Positions 1-8,818 of a DNA stretch of 64,000 bases are shown in pieces. The position numbers were made by a program, and so were the translations under genes. Where the stretch lies: NCBI GenBank assembly GCA_034423195.1, contig DAOUIZ010000034.1, forward strand, positions 67,634 to 131,633, written 5' to 3'. Positions within the stretch are counted from its first letter, which is position 1; each line of letters begins with the position of its first letter. The notes beneath the pieces were generated by a model that saw nothing but the letters and a program-made list of their open reading frames with translations, searched no databases and was not told the origin of the DNA. The stretch comes from CATOSK01 sp034423195 (GTDB lineage Bacteria > Chloroflexota > Dehalococcoidia > Lucifugimonadales > UBA3495).

Positions 1-881
1 ATGATGCCGATGACGATGCCGGAGAAGACCACCACCGGGTAGCCGAAGAGGGGCTTCCGGGAGAAGGTGGGGAGGATTTCGGAGACGATTCCCATGGCGG
101 GGAGGATGAGAATGTACACCTCAGGGTGTCCGAAGATCCAGAAGAGGTGCTGCCACAGGATGGGGTCGCCGCCGCCGGCGGTGTTGAAGAAGTGGGTGCC
201 GAAGAGGCGGTCGAAGCTGAGCTCGATCAATCCGACGGTGATGACGGGGAAGGCGAGGACGAGGAGGATTGAGGTGACGAGGGTCATCCAGACGAAGAGG
301 GGCATCCGCATGAGGCTCATGCCCGGGGCGCGCATGTTGATGATGGTGACGACGAAGTTGAAGGCGGCGGCGAGGGAGGCGACGCCGAGGACCTGGAGGC
401 CCATGGCCCAGAAGTCGATGCCCTGGCCAGCGCTGTAAGGCTTTTCGGTGAGGTTGGCGTAGGAGAACCAGCCGGCGTCGGGGACCTGTCCGACGAGGAA
501 GCTGGAGTGCATGAGCAGGGCGCCGAAGAGGAAGACCCAATAGCTGTAGGCGTTGAGGCGGGGGAAGGCGACGTCCCGCGCTCCGATGGCGAGGGGTATG
601 ACGAAGTTGAAGAAGGCCGCGCCCAGGGGCATGATGGCCATGAAAATCATGGCCGTGGCGTGCATGGTGAACATCTGGTTGAAGACGTCGGGGCTGACGA
701 AGCCGTTGTCCGGCACGGCCAACTGGGCCCGGATGACGCCGGCTTCGACGCCGGCCACGAGGAAGAAGAAGAAGGCGGTTACGCCGTAGAGTATGCCGAT
801 GCGCTTGTGGTCTACGGTGGTAATCCAACTCCACAATCCGGTGGCGCTGACCGGTCGTGCTATTACATCTGTTACGGCCAT
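1..881 (-). CDS. ctaD: Cytochrome c oxidase subunit I, N-terminal part (cut by window edge)
   Basis: Heme-copper oxidase catalytic subunit, which binds heme a and the heme a3-CuB centre in the membrane and reduces O2. The minus-strand reading begins MAVTDVIARP at 881 and stays open to base 1, giving about 293 residues. Visible family marks are the low-spin heme histidine in FTMHAT near residue 74 and the CuB/cross-linked Tyr motif HPEVY near 252-256, with hydrophobic helices between. The C-terminal half, with the remaining CuB histidines and the heme a3 ligand, lies outside the window. ctaC lies upstream and is probably co-transcribed across a 162-base gap. A purine-rich AGGCAG stretch precedes the ATG. 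Confidence 0.95.
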   Translation of the reverse strand, partial: MAVTDVIARPVSATGLWSWITTVDHKRIGILYGVTAFFFFLVAGVEAGVIRAQLAVPDNGFVSPDVFNQMFTMHATAMIFMAIMPLGAAFFNFVIPLAIGARDVAFPRLNAYSYWVFLFGALLMHSSFLVGQVPDAGWFSYANLTEKPYSAGQGIDFWAMGLQVLGVASLAAAFNFVVTIINMRAPGMSLMRMPLFVWMTLVTSILLVLAFPVITVGLIELSFDRLFGTHFFNTAGGGDPILWQHLFWIFGHPEVYILILPAMGIVSEILPTFSRKPLFGYPVVVFSGIVIGI

Positions 882-1043
882 TGCTGCCTCTGTTTACGGG
901 TCGGCTACGACTGGTTCTGAGATTGCTTTACTTGAGATTGCCTTGCTTGACATTGCTTTGCTGAGATGGCCGGGATGCCGGGGCATTCCCGGGCCAGAGC
1001 CCCAGAGTTCCTGCCACGCGGCGCGACTGTCCCCACAAAAAGT

Positions 1044-2228
1044 TTACTTTAAGCTGAGGAGATACTCAATCAACAGGGTGATTTCCTGCTGGCTCAAGCT
1101 GGAGCGGCCATCGGCGGTCTGGTAGATGGTGGCCCGCTCGGCCATGTAGTTGCCGGGCTTGACCTCCTCGGGGTCGGTGAGCCAGCGACGCAGGTTCTCC
1201 CGGTTCAGGTCCTCGATGCCAGCGGCGAAGGTGGTGCGGGTGGCGAGGTCGGTCAGGTTGGGCCCGGGGGCAAGACCTACGTCGGAGGACAGGAAACCGG
1301 CCATGCGTCCATCAACCACGGCCGGCAGGTCGATGCCGTTGGCGGTGTGGCAGATGACGCAGCCGCCCACTCCGTTGAAGATGGACTGTCCCTGGGAGGC
1401 CTGGGCGGACAACTGGGGCAGATCGCCCCATCCGGCGACCCAGGCGTCGTACTCGTCCCTGGTGAGGGACTCGACGATGAATTTCATCTGGGCGTGGGCG
1501 GTGCCGCAGAACTCGGCGCACTGGGCGTAGAAGATGCCGGTCTCGTCGGCCTGGAACCACATGCGGTTGTTGCGTGTGGGGACCACGTCGACCTTTCCGG
1601 CGAGCTTGGGCACCCAGAAGCTGTGGATTACGTCGTCGCTCTGGAGCAGAACCTCGACGGGGCGGCCTTCGGGGATCTTGAGCTCGTTGGCGGTGGTGAT
1701 GACCTTCCCGTTGCCGTCGGCGTCGTGGTACTCGAATTCCCACCACCACTGGTGGCCGGTGACGGTAATTTCGAGGACGGGGTTGTCGGCGGAAACGGGG
1801 GGCTTTTCCAGCTCGAAGAGGGTGACGACGGACCATCCGCCCAACGCAAGGATGAGGATGGTGGGGATGACGGTCCAGGTTATTTCAAGGGGGGTGTTGC
1901 CGTGGACCTGCTTGGGAAGCCCCTGTCCGGGCCGGCGGCGGAACTTAATGGCCGCGTAGATGAGAGCGCCTTCCACCAGGATGAAGACGGCGACCATGAC
2001 CCAGAGGAGGACGTTGAAGAGCAGAAGCTGCTGTTCGGCCACCGGGCCGGCGGTGCCGAAGGTGGACTGCCGCGCTCCGGCGTCGCAGGCCAGCATGAGG
2101 ACGGCGACGGCGAGGAGACCGAGGAGTACGAGATACTTACGGTGGAACCACTGCTTGAGGGGTTTCCGATGGGGAGTTCCAAGGGGCGGTGCCGGGGAAT
2201 CTGCCCTACCGGGGGGCAAGTGGAGCAT
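1044..2228 (-). CDS. ctaC: Cytochrome c oxidase subunit II with fused cytochrome c domain
   Basis: Electron-entry subunit of a caa3-type oxidase, 394 residues. A membrane segment around residues 33-48 ends in a lipobox-like LMLAC, so Cys48 may be lipidated. A second helix spans about 68-92. The cupredoxin domain holds the CuA ligands His202, Cys237, Glu239, Cys241, His245 and Met248. A C-terminal cytochrome c domain carries CVICH at 290-294 with Met362 as the probable axial ligand. The WWWEFEY aromatic patch at 161-167 is typical. The fused heme domain means electrons probably come from a cytochrome c-like donor. It is read from the promoter at 2283-2311. Confidence 0.96.
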   Translation of the reverse strand: MLHLPPGRADSPAPPLGTPHRKPLKQWFHRKYLVLLGLLAVAVLMLACDAGARQSTFGTAGPVAEQQLLLFNVLLWVMVAVFILVEGALIYAAIKFRRRPGQGLPKQVHGNTPLEITWTVIPTILILALGGWSVVTLFELEKPPVSADNPVLEITVTGHQWWWEFEYHDADGNGKVITTANELKIPEGRPVEVLLQSDDVIHSFWVPKLAGKVDVVPTRNNRMWFQADETGIFYAQCAEFCGTAHAQMKFIVESLTRDEYDAWVAGWGDLPQLSAQASQGQSIFNGVGGCVICHTANGIDLPAVVDGRMAGFLSSDVGLAPGPNLTDLATRTTFAAGIEDLNRENLRRWLTDPEEVKPGNYMAERATIYQTADGRSSLSQQEITLLIEYLLSLK

Positions 2229-2282
2229 TTTGCGTGTCTCCCAATAGATCGCCTGAGTCTGTGCAAAATTTCACTAGCGCCG

Positions 2283-2311
2283 ACAATAGCACAGGGATAG
2301 GGGGATGTCAA
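2283..2311 (-). promoter_or_regulatory. Promoter of ctaC
   Basis: On the minus strand TTGACA (2306-2311) is followed by a 17-base spacer and TATTGT (2283-2288). This is an excellent sigma70-type match 55 bases upstream of the ctaC start. It marks ctaC-ctaD as a unit separate from ctaA-ctaB. Confidence 0.8.
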
Positions 2312-2385
2312 TGTAAATTAACGGCTGCGGCAGGGCGGTTGGAGGCACCGGCCAGGGGCGCTCCGGCCGCCCTGCGGGGGTCTCT

Positions 2386-3330
2386 CTACCAGGGCGACAG
2401 GCTGTCGGCCATCACCGCGCCGAAGAGCAGGGCAAGGTAGAGCAGGGAGTACAGGTAGACCTTTTTCGCGTTGGAGCGGGAGTAGTCCCTCCTGAGCTGC
2501 CAGGCCATCCAGATGAACACCAGGCCAAGGGCAACGGCCGGGGCAAGATAGACCCAGCCGACGGCGGGGATAAGTCCGAACATGACGGTGAGGCCAACGA
2601 GGGCCAGGGTGTAGAAGAATATCTGAAGGGTGGTCTGCTCCGGCGTGGAGACTACGGAGAGCATGGGCACTCCGGCGCGGGCGTAGTCGTCGCGGATGAG
2701 GAGGGACAGGGCCCAGAAGTGGGGGGGCGTCCAGAAGAAGATGATGGCGAAGAGGTAGACGGCGGGGAGGCCAACCTCGCCGGTTACGGCGGCCCATCCG
2801 ACCATGGGAGGGATGGAGCCGGCTGCCCCTCCGATGACGATGTTCTGGGGCGTGGTGCGCTTGAGCCAGCCGGTGTATACGAGGACGTAGAAAAGGGTGG
2901 CGGAGAGGGTGAGGGCGGCGGAGAGGAGGTTGACACCCAAGGCGAGCAGGGCGAAGGCCCCCACGTTGAGGAGGATGCCGAAGATGAGGGCGCGGACGGG
3001 GGGGATGCGCCGGTTGGCCACCGGGCGAAGGTGGGTCCGGGTCATCTGCTGGTCTATGTCCCGGTCCATGTAGTGGTTGATGGCGTTGGCGCCGCCGGCT
3101 GCCATGGCTCCGCCCACCCAAACCATGAGCATGATGGATACCGGAGGCAGCCCCTGGGCGGCCAGGAACATTCCACCGGCGGCGGTTATCAGCAGGAGAA
3201 CGACGATGGTGGGCTTGGTGAGGGTGAGGTAGTCGTTGAGGACGGCAGCCAAGTCTTTGACCCGGGACCTGGGCGCTCCGGTGACCACCTCGGCGGCGAT
3301 GGGTTCCCGCACGGGCGTATCGTCTATCAC
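2386..3330 (-). CDS. ctaB: Protoheme IX farnesyltransferase (heme O synthase)
   Basis: Adds a farnesyl group to protoheme to make heme O, the precursor of the heme A used by the oxidase encoded here. 314 residues, UbiA-type prenyltransferase with about nine hydrophobic helices. The first Asp-rich motif is NHYMDRDID and the second is the DDYARAG loop, both expected for binding prenyl diphosphate through Mg. The GTG start at 3330 is chosen because it overlaps the ctaA stop by four bases (GTGA), a classic translational coupling. The open frame runs far upstream to 5100, but that extension has no homology-like character and opposes another gene. Confidence 0.95.
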   Translation of the reverse strand: MIDDTPVREPIAAEVVTGAPRSRVKDLAAVLNDYLTLTKPTIVVLLLITAAGGMFLAAQGLPPVSIMLMVWVGGAMAAGGANAINHYMDRDIDQQMTRTHLRPVANRRIPPVRALIFGILLNVGAFALLALGVNLLSAALTLSATLFYVLVYTGWLKRTTPQNIVIGGAAGSIPPMVGWAAVTGEVGLPAVYLFAIIFFWTPPHFWALSLLIRDDYARAGVPMLSVVSTPEQTTLQIFFYTLALVGLTVMFGLIPAVGWVYLAPAVALGLVFIWMAWQLRRDYSRSNAKKVYLYSLLYLALLFGAVMADSLSPW

Positions 3331-4292
3331 GGGGACGCTCCGCGGGAGCCGGTCAGGAATCTTCCGGAGCGGGTGGCGGCGGCGAAGGCGGTGGCGGTCA
3401 TGCTGATCCAGACCAGGGAGCCGAGGGCGAGGTGAAGGGCGAGGCTCCACTGGGGGAATTGGGTCCAGACGGCGACGGCGCCGACCAGGACCTGCACCAT
3501 CAGAAGGGCGGCTACCGACATGGAAAGCATACGGATGTCCTTGGGGCGCTGCCGTCCCCGGAAGCCAAGGTGGACGCTGTACAGGACAAACAGGCCGGCC
3601 AGCAGGGCGACGTAGCGGTGTCCCATGTGGATGGCCGGCTCCATGTTCTTGGGGAACACCTCTCCCTGGCAGAGGGGCCAGGTGGCGCAGACACGGGTGG
3701 AGTCGGTGGCGGTGACGAAGGAGCCGGAGAGGATAAGCAGGTACACGGCCAGCACCGACCACAAGGCGAGGGCGGGAAACCGGTCTTTGGAGGCGCCGGC
3801 CTCGCGTCCGACCAGGGGGCCCTTGAATGCCACGACAGCCATGAGGACGAGGCAGGCCAGCAGGGCCTCGGCGACGGCGAGGTGGGCGGCAACGATTTCC
3901 CCGGGCAGTTCCTGGAGGACGGTGACGCCGCCCAGGAGGGCCTGTCCGATCAGGAGGATAACGGCCAGGACGGCGGGGATGGTCAGCCAGGGTTCGCTCC
4001 GGTAGGAGACCCAGATGGTGACGCAGGTGGCGATGATGAGGGGGCCGACGACGACCGAGGCGACGAAGCGGTGGGAATACTCGAGGATCGCCGTAATTTC
4101 CAAGGGGGGCAGCACCTTGCCGTAGCAGAGAGGCCAATCGGGGCAACCCAGGCCGGAGCCAGTCACGCGCACGACTCCGCCGAGAACCACGAGGGCAAAG
4201 GCGGCGATTACGGTAATGACGGATATTGACCGGAGCCACCGGTGAGTCCGGTGAGGATCGTGGAGAAAACCGCCGGGTTCCGTCGCTGCCAT
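3327..4292 (-). CDS. ctaA: Heme A synthase (COX15/CtaA family)
   Basis: Oxidises the C8 methyl of heme O to give heme A in the membrane. 321 residues and eight helices in two repeated halves. The two cysteine pairs GCPDWPLC (Cys50, Cys56) and CATWPLC (Cys202, Cys208) sit at the same place in each half. Heme-ligand histidines lie at 74, 137, about 222-225 and in LALHLAL near 287. It is followed by ctaB with overlapping stop and start. It is divergent from the ABC exporter, with a 55-base gap between starts. Confidence 0.95.
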   Translation of the reverse strand: MAATEPGGFLHDPHRTHRWLRSISVITVIAAFALVVLGGVVRVTGSGLGCPDWPLCYGKVLPPLEITAILEYSHRFVASVVVGPLIIATCVTIWVSYRSEPWLTIPAVLAVILLIGQALLGGVTVLQELPGEIVAAHLAVAEALLACLVLMAVVAFKGPLVGREAGASKDRFPALALWSVLAVYLLILSGSFVTATDSTRVCATWPLCQGEVFPKNMEPAIHMGHRYVALLAGLFVLYSVHLGFRGRQRPKDIRMLSMSVAALLMVQVLVGAVAVWTQFPQWSLALHLALGSLVWISMTATAFAAATRSGRFLTGSRGASP

Positions 4293-4325
4293 TCAGTTGC
4301 CGACCATGGGGTGCAGAGGAGATTG

Positions 4326-4334
4326 TGATATAAT
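4326..4334 (+). promoter_or_regulatory. Extended -10 element of the ABC exporter operon
   Basis: TGA followed by TATAAT (4329-4334) forms an extended -10 element, and no clear -35 is seen at 16-18 bases. The predicted transcription start falls around 4341, only about seven bases before the ATG at 4348. The mRNA would therefore be almost leaderless, and no Shine-Dalgarno sequence is visible. Confidence 0.6.
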
Positions 4335-4347
4335 TCGCAATGTTATC

Positions 4348-5352
4348 ATGGATGCGGCGATTCGGGTAGAAGGCCTTGTCAAGCGGTTCGGCGCAATCAC
4401 CGCAGTAGACCAGGTTTCCTTTTCGGTCAAGCCCGGCGAGATATTCGGGATTCTTGGTCCCAACGGAGCCGGCAAGACGACCACGCTGGAGATAATCGAG
4501 GGCCTGCAAAAGCCTTCGGAGGGCAGCGTAAGCGTCCTTGGGATGGACGTTCAGCGGGAGCCTTCCCGAATCAAGGCACGGATCGGCGTCCAGCTCCAGT
4601 CCTCCGCTTATTTCGACTACCTCACCCTGCGGGAAATTCTCTCGCTGCTGGGGAGTTTCTATCCCAAGCGGCTCCCGGCGGATGCGCTCCTGGAGCAGGT
4701 GGGGCTGGCCGACCAGGGATCCCGCCGGGTGCGGCATCTTTCGGGCGGGCAGCAGCAGCGGTTCACGGTGGCGGCCAGCCTGGTGAACGATCCAGAAATG
4801 GTCATCCTGGACGAGCCCACGACGGGGCTGGACCCCCAGTCGCGGCGGAACCTGTGGGGGCTGATACGGGAGATCAACGAGCGGGGGGTGACGGTGGTCC
4901 TGACCACCCACTACATGGAAGAGGCGGAGACCCTCTGCGAGCGGCTGGCGATAATGGACCGGGGGAAACTGCTGTCGGCGGACACTCCGCAGAACCTGAT
5001 CAACCAACTGCAGTCCACCTACACGGTGAACCTGGTTCCCTCCGAACCATTGTCCGAACGCCAGGTGGAAGCCCTGAACGGGGCGTGCGTCTACGTCCAC
5101 GTCCCCGGGGATAACGCGGGATCAAGGAACGGCAACGGAAGGGGCGATGGCACCGGCAACGGTCACGGTCCTCCCGGAGAGGTCTTTGCGGGCAACGCGT
5201 ATATCCTGGGCCTGGCGGACGAGCCGAGGGCGCTGGATACAGTGCTGGAGCAGATAGTCGGACAGGGCATTAAGCTGGAGCGGATGGAGGTATCCCCGGT
5301 TACGCTGGAGGATGTCTTTCTGACGCTGACCGGGAACGAGCTAAGGGACTGA
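4348..5352 (+). CDS. ABC transporter ATP-binding protein (ABC-2 exporter type)
   Basis: ATPase subunit of an exporter of the drug/daunorubicin-resistance or CcmA-like class, 334 residues. Walker A GPNGAGKT lies at 38-45, the signature LSGGQQQR at 131-138 and Walker B VILDEP at 152-157, followed by the D-loop and a switch histidine in TTHYMEE. The C-terminal extension typical of DrrA-like ATPases contains an odd Gly/Asn/Asp-rich insert near residues 255-275. The upstream ATG at 4297 is rejected because it overlaps the ctaA end and precedes the -10 element. The permease follows two bases after the stop, so the two should be co-translated. The substrate cannot be told from sequence. Confidence 0.92.
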   Translation: MDAAIRVEGLVKRFGAITAVDQVSFSVKPGEIFGILGPNGAGKTTTLEIIEGLQKPSEGSVSVLGMDVQREPSRIKARIGVQLQSSAYFDYLTLREILSLLGSFYPKRLPADALLEQVGLADQGSRRVRHLSGGQQQRFTVAASLVNDPEMVILDEPTTGLDPQSRRNLWGLIREINERGVTVVLTTHYMEEAETLCERLAIMDRGKLLSADTPQNLINQLQSTYTVNLVPSEPLSERQVEALNGACVYVHVPGDNAGSRNGNGRGDGTGNGHGPPGEVFAGNAYILGLADEPRALDTVLEQIVGQGIKLERMEVSPVTLEDVFLTLTGNELRD

Positions 5353-5354
5353 CG

Positions 5355-6446
5355 ATGCTGGCGTTGACCCTGGCCAATTTCAAGATGATGGCGCGGAACC
5401 GCCAGACGACGTTCTGGGCGCTGTTCTTCCCGTTGACCCTGGTGGTGGTGTTCGGGCTGTTCGATGGGTTCGGGGGCCGTCCGGCCACGCTGGAAGTGGT
5501 TGACCTGGCCCAGTCCGACGCTTCCGCCGCGCTGGTCGAAGAGCTGTCCGGCCTGGACTCGCTCCAGGTCATTGCCTCCCAAGACCCGGCGGGGACACGG
5601 GCGAGGCTGGAGGCGGGGGAGTTGGACTACTTCCTGACGATTCCGCTGGAATACGGGGCAGGGGAGCCTGACGGCGCAAGGGCGTCCGGTCCGGCCGAGG
5701 ACCGGGTGTCACTGGTCCACGGCAGCCGGGACCGGGAACAGAACCAACTGGTTGCCGGGGCCGTTGGGAACATGGTGGCATCGGCCGGGGCGAGGGTTCC
5801 CGCGCTGGAGGTGGGCGAAATCGAGTTGGAGCGGGAGCCTTACGCGGGGTCATCCTATTTCGACGTGGCGCTGCTGGGTCTGGTGTGCCTGGGGGTAATG
5901 GCCAACTCCATCATCTCAATCGCGGTGAAAATCAGCGTATACCGGAACCAGTCGATCCTGAAGCGGATGCTGGTGACGCCGCTGGCGATCCGGAAGTATT
6001 TCGCGGCGGAGATTGTGGCGCACCTGGCGCTGGCGCTGGTGCAGGCGGGGATCATCCTGGGGGTCGGCGTGTTCGTGTTTGGGGCGGAGCTTCACGGAAA
6101 CCTGGGCTGGATGATGCTGATAGTAGTGCTGGGCAGCGTGGTCTTCCTGAACATAGGGTTCATTTTGTCAGCCTGGGCGAACACGCCTTCGGCGGCGTCC
6201 AGCATGGGCAACGTCATCGTCCTGCCGATGATATTCCTGGCGGGGACATTCTTCTCGACGGCTTCGCTGCCGTGGCTGCTGCCATACGCGGCGGAGGCCC
6301 TTCCGTTGACGCCCATGCTGTCGGCGCTGCGGGACGTGGGGATAGACAATGCCTCGCTGGTCCAGGTGTGGCCGCAACTGGCGGCCCTGGGGGGCTGGAT
6401 AGTCGCCACCTCGGCGGTTGCCATCAAGGTGTTCCGGTTCAGCTGA
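5355..6446 (+). CDS. ABC-2 type transporter permease
   Basis: Membrane partner of the preceding ATPase, 363 residues. One helix near residues 20-40 is followed by a large extracytoplasmic region rich in charged residues (about 45-165). A cluster of five hydrophobic segments follows to the C terminus, the usual ABC2_membrane layout. The phrase RMLVTPLAIRKYFAAEI, which links two helices, is typical of this family. The start lies two bases after the ATPase stop. Drugs, lipids or heme precursors are all possible cargo, and proximity to cta genes is suggestive only. Confidence 0.9.
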   Translation: MLALTLANFKMMARNRQTTFWALFFPLTLVVVFGLFDGFGGRPATLEVVDLAQSDASAALVEELSGLDSLQVIASQDPAGTRARLEAGELDYFLTIPLEYGAGEPDGARASGPAEDRVSLVHGSRDREQNQLVAGAVGNMVASAGARVPALEVGEIELEREPYAGSSYFDVALLGLVCLGVMANSIISIAVKISVYRNQSILKRMLVTPLAIRKYFAAEIVAHLALALVQAGIILGVGVFVFGAELHGNLGWMMLIVVLGSVVFLNIGFILSAWANTPSAASSMGNVIVLPMIFLAGTFFSTASLPWLLPYAAEALPLTPMLSALRDVGIDNASLVQVWPQLAALGGWIVATSAVAIKVFRFS

Positions 6447-6489
6447 ACCGGGGCAGCCGGACTTTTACACCCTCTTTCCCGAAGACCGG

Positions 6490-6519
6490 GTGACCATTCT
6501 CCGACGCACGGCTTAAGAT
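6490..6519 (+). promoter_or_regulatory. Possible promoter giving a leaderless transcript
   Basis: TAAGAT (6514-6519) with a weak GTGACC at 6490-6495 (18-base spacer) lies immediately before the ATG at 6525. Transcription would start at or next to the start codon. There is no Shine-Dalgarno sequence, which fits leaderless translation. Confidence 0.4.
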
Positions 6520-6524
6520 AGCCC

Positions 6525-6857
6525 ATGCCTACTTCCTGGACGCCGGCAAGTATGGTTGCGGCGGTGCTGGTGGCGCTGTTCCTGGCTGCGGCCGGGTGCG
6601 GCGACTCCTCTGAGGAATCGGACAGCGGGTTGCGGCAGGTGCGGGGGCAGGTGGTTGAGGTTGTGCCCCGGTCCATCACGGAGGTGGAGACCCTGCGGGT
6701 CCGGGGTGATGACGGAAGGGAGCACGTATTCGTGACGGAGGGGTTTGTGGGTTTCACGCCATCCCATCTGAGAGAGCACAGCCTGTTCGGGCAGACGGTG
6801 CTGGTGACGTACCGGGAAGAAGGCGGGAGGCTGGTGGCGGTGAGGACGGAGGACTGA
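6525..6857 (+). CDS. Small predicted lipoprotein of unknown function
   Basis: 110 residues. The N-terminal hydrophobic segment ends in the lipobox LAAAGC, so Cys25 is the likely lipidation site and the mature protein should be anchored to the outside of the membrane. The mature part alternates short beta-like stretches (VRGQVVEVVPRSI, ETLRVRGDDGREHVFV, GQTVLVTYREEGGRLVAV), which resembles a small OB- or SH3-like barrel. No family is recognised. It follows the exporter genes by 78 bases but appears to have its own -10 element, so a functional link to the exporter is not established. Confidence 0.75.
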   Translation: MPTSWTPASMVAAVLVALFLAAAGCGDSSEESDSGLRQVRGQVVEVVPRSITEVETLRVRGDDGREHVFVTEGFVGFTPSHLREHSLFGQTVLVTYREEGGRLVAVRTED

Positions 6858-6991
6858 GAAACTAACTCAATCCTATTAGCGAACATAGCGTGCGCGTTAC
6901 ATATACATAATGCGGCGGCTTTTCACCCCCCATTCTAACCTTCCCCCGTCAAAAGGGAAGGGACTCCTGAGAAAATTTCTAAAGAAGAGGG

Positions 6992-7939
6992 CTAGGGGAG
7001 CAGCGGGAGCAGGGCTGCTTCGATGTCCTCGCCGGGGGTGTACTGCTCAAACTTGGCCTGGACCAGGCCGTTGGAGTCGACCACGAAGGTCCAGGGCTCG
7101 CTGATCAATCCCCATTCTTCCACGGCGGCCACCCAATGGGCGGCGGGCCGTCCCTCCTTGAGCAAGTGGGGTTCTTCGACGACCTCGACGTGGATGAAGT
7201 TGGCCTTGCTCCCGTGTTTTTCTTTCAGGGAAGAGATTTCATCCAGCTGGGGGCCGCAGGTGGCGGTGACGCAGAAGGCGGGGGTGGAGAAGGAGACGAC
7301 CAGGGGCTTGCCGTCATCCAGGGCCTCGTGGACTGACAGGCGGTAAAGGTCAGGGTCGGGATTGGGCGCGGTGGAGATGGTGGACAGGTCCGGGTTGTCC
7401 GCCGCGGTGGGGGTGACGCTGCGGGGAGCGGGCTGACCGATGCCGGGGGTCTTGGATTGGGCGGCCACGCGGGCGACGGTCTGCGCTTCGACCTCCTCCC
7501 CGCCGGCGGTGGTGGCGGTAATGTTGAGTCCCCAGAGAGCGGGGACTTCCTTGGTTCCCTCGCCGGGGGAGTCAAATTCCAGGGTTGCGGCGAAGACTCC
7601 GCGCTGTTCTCCGGGCCAGGGCCGGAAGCGGGCGGTGGCGGTCTGGCGGATTTCCCCTTCATCCACGCCGGGCGGGAAGTAGACGGTCTGGACCCGGGCT
7701 GTCCCGGCGCGGACGGGCAGGTTGTCCCGGTCGACCAGACCGAAAGCAACGCGGTTGACGCCGACGGAGAGGTCGCTGTTGACCAGGATGGCGCTGAATT
7801 CCGGGCCGCCCACGGGGATGGCGGGAGCTGACTGGCTGGGCGGCTGGATGCAGCCCGCGACTGCCGCAGCCATGCAGAAAGCCAGCAGCATGAGGGGCCA
7901 CAGCCTGGGAAACGGGACTACTTGTCGCACGACTTTCAC
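6992..7939 (-). CDS. Lipoprotein with C-terminal thioredoxin-like domain
   Basis: 315 residues starting at GTG. A signal peptide ends in AAAVAGC (Cys30, lipidation). Residues about 40-165 form a beta-rich, Ig-like region of unknown role, followed by a Pro/Thr-rich linker. Residues about 190-315 are a thioredoxin-like domain with PAFCVTATCGP, where the cysteines are spaced CX4C rather than CXXC, then a cis-Pro-like region EPWTFVVDSNG. It probably acts in extracytoplasmic thiol or metal chemistry. SCO proteins use CX3C, so this is not a plain SCO protein. It is the last gene of the minus-strand series that begins at 13048. Confidence 0.82.
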   Translation of the reverse strand: MKVVRQVVPFPRLWPLMLLAFCMAAAVAGCIQPPSQSAPAIPVGGPEFSAILVNSDLSVGVNRVAFGLVDRDNLPVRAGTARVQTVYFPPGVDEGEIRQTATARFRPWPGEQRGVFAATLEFDSPGEGTKEVPALWGLNITATTAGGEEVEAQTVARVAAQSKTPGIGQPAPRSVTPTAADNPDLSTISTAPNPDPDLYRLSVHEALDDGKPLVVSFSTPAFCVTATCGPQLDEISSLKEKHGSKANFIHVEVVEEPHLLKEGRPAAHWVAAVEEWGLISEPWTFVVDSNGLVQAKFEQYTPGEDIEAALLPLLP

Positions 7940-7990
7940 GGGAGTGCCGACCTGACCGGACCCGGCCCGCTCGGGGAGGGGGCCGGGCGC

Positions 7991-8785
7991 CTAATACACC
8001 ACTCCCCGTCCGGCGCCGCCGTCGACGGCGATGGTCTGGCCGGTGATGGCGCCGGCCTGGTCGGATACAAGGAAGACGGCCAGGTTGGCGATGTCCTCGG
8101 GCTGCACCATGCGGCCGATGGGGATGTTGGCGACGGTGCGCTGCATGACCTCATCGGCGGTGATGCCCTCGCGGGCGGCCCGCTCATCAATGAGCTGCAT
8201 CTGGCGCTGGGTGAGGGTGCTGCCGGGGTGGATGCAGTTGACGAGGATGCCATCCGCGGCAACGTCGTCGGCCAGGGACTTGGTGTAGGCGGCGATCCCG
8301 GAGTTGGTGATGCCGGAGCCGGGGTTGGTGGCGCTGGAGTTGCGGGCGCCCATGCCGGCGATGTTGACGATGCGTCCGCCGCCCTTGTGCTTCATGGAGG
8401 AGACGACCTCCCGGGAGCAGCGTATGTATCCCATGACCTTGGTGTTGATGTGGTTGAGGATAACATCGTCGGGGAGCTCGCTGGCGCGGGCGGTGGTGGA
8501 GTTGACGGCGTTGTTGACCAGGATGTCGATGTGGCCCAGTTCGGTGATGGTGGACCACACCAGCATGGTGATGTCCTCGGAGCTGGTCATGTCGGCCCGG
8601 ATGGGAACGACGGTGGAGCCGGTGCTGTCCTGTATCTCCCGGGCGGTCTGCTTGAGAGTGTCCAGGCCGCGGGCGCAGATGGCTATCCTGGCCCCTTCCC
8701 GGGCGAGGGCCTCAGCGGTGGCGCGGCCTATTCCCATGCTTCCGCCGGTTACGAGGGCGACCTTTCCGTCAATTCCGGTTGGCAT
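7991..8785 (-). CDS. Short-chain dehydrogenase/reductase, atypical active site
   Basis: 264 residues, Rossmann fold with the cofactor motif TGGSMGIG (13-20), an NNAV motif at 91-94 and the HPGST segment near 186-190. The usual catalytic Tyr-x-x-x-Lys is absent. At the aligned position the sequence is Ser157-Gly-Ile-Thr-Asn161, and the catalytic Ser position reads IAG. A known SDR subgroup has Asn for Lys here, so this may be normal for its branch, but a classical hydride transfer mechanism cannot be assumed. The gene lies between MmgE/PrpD and the thioredoxin-like lipoprotein. Confidence 0.88.
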   Translation of the reverse strand: MPTGIDGKVALVTGGSMGIGRATAEALAREGARIAICARGLDTLKQTAREIQDSTGSTVVPIRADMTSSEDITMLVWSTITELGHIDILVNNAVNSTTARASELPDDVILNHINTKVMGYIRCSREVVSSMKHKGGGRIVNIAGMGARNSSATNPGSGITNSGIAAYTKSLADDVAADGILVNCIHPGSTLTQRQMQLIDERAAREGITADEVMQRTVANIPIGRMVQPEDIANLAVFLVSDQAGAITGQTIAVDGGAGRGVVY

Positions 8786-8818
8786 AATCGAGCTGTCCTT
8801 TGCTGGTTAGTCGTTGGT

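Noticed and set aside
507..920. Glu/Asp-rich open frame antisense to ctaD
   Set aside because: Its acidic low-complexity composition is the mirror of a GC-rich coding strand, as in many similar shadows along the window.
2386..5100. A 904-codon minus-strand open frame
   Set aside because: Only its last 314 codons are a real gene (ctaB). The rest lies opposite the ABC ATPase and ctaA and reads as low-complexity Arg/Pro/Gly sequence produced by GC-rich DNA.
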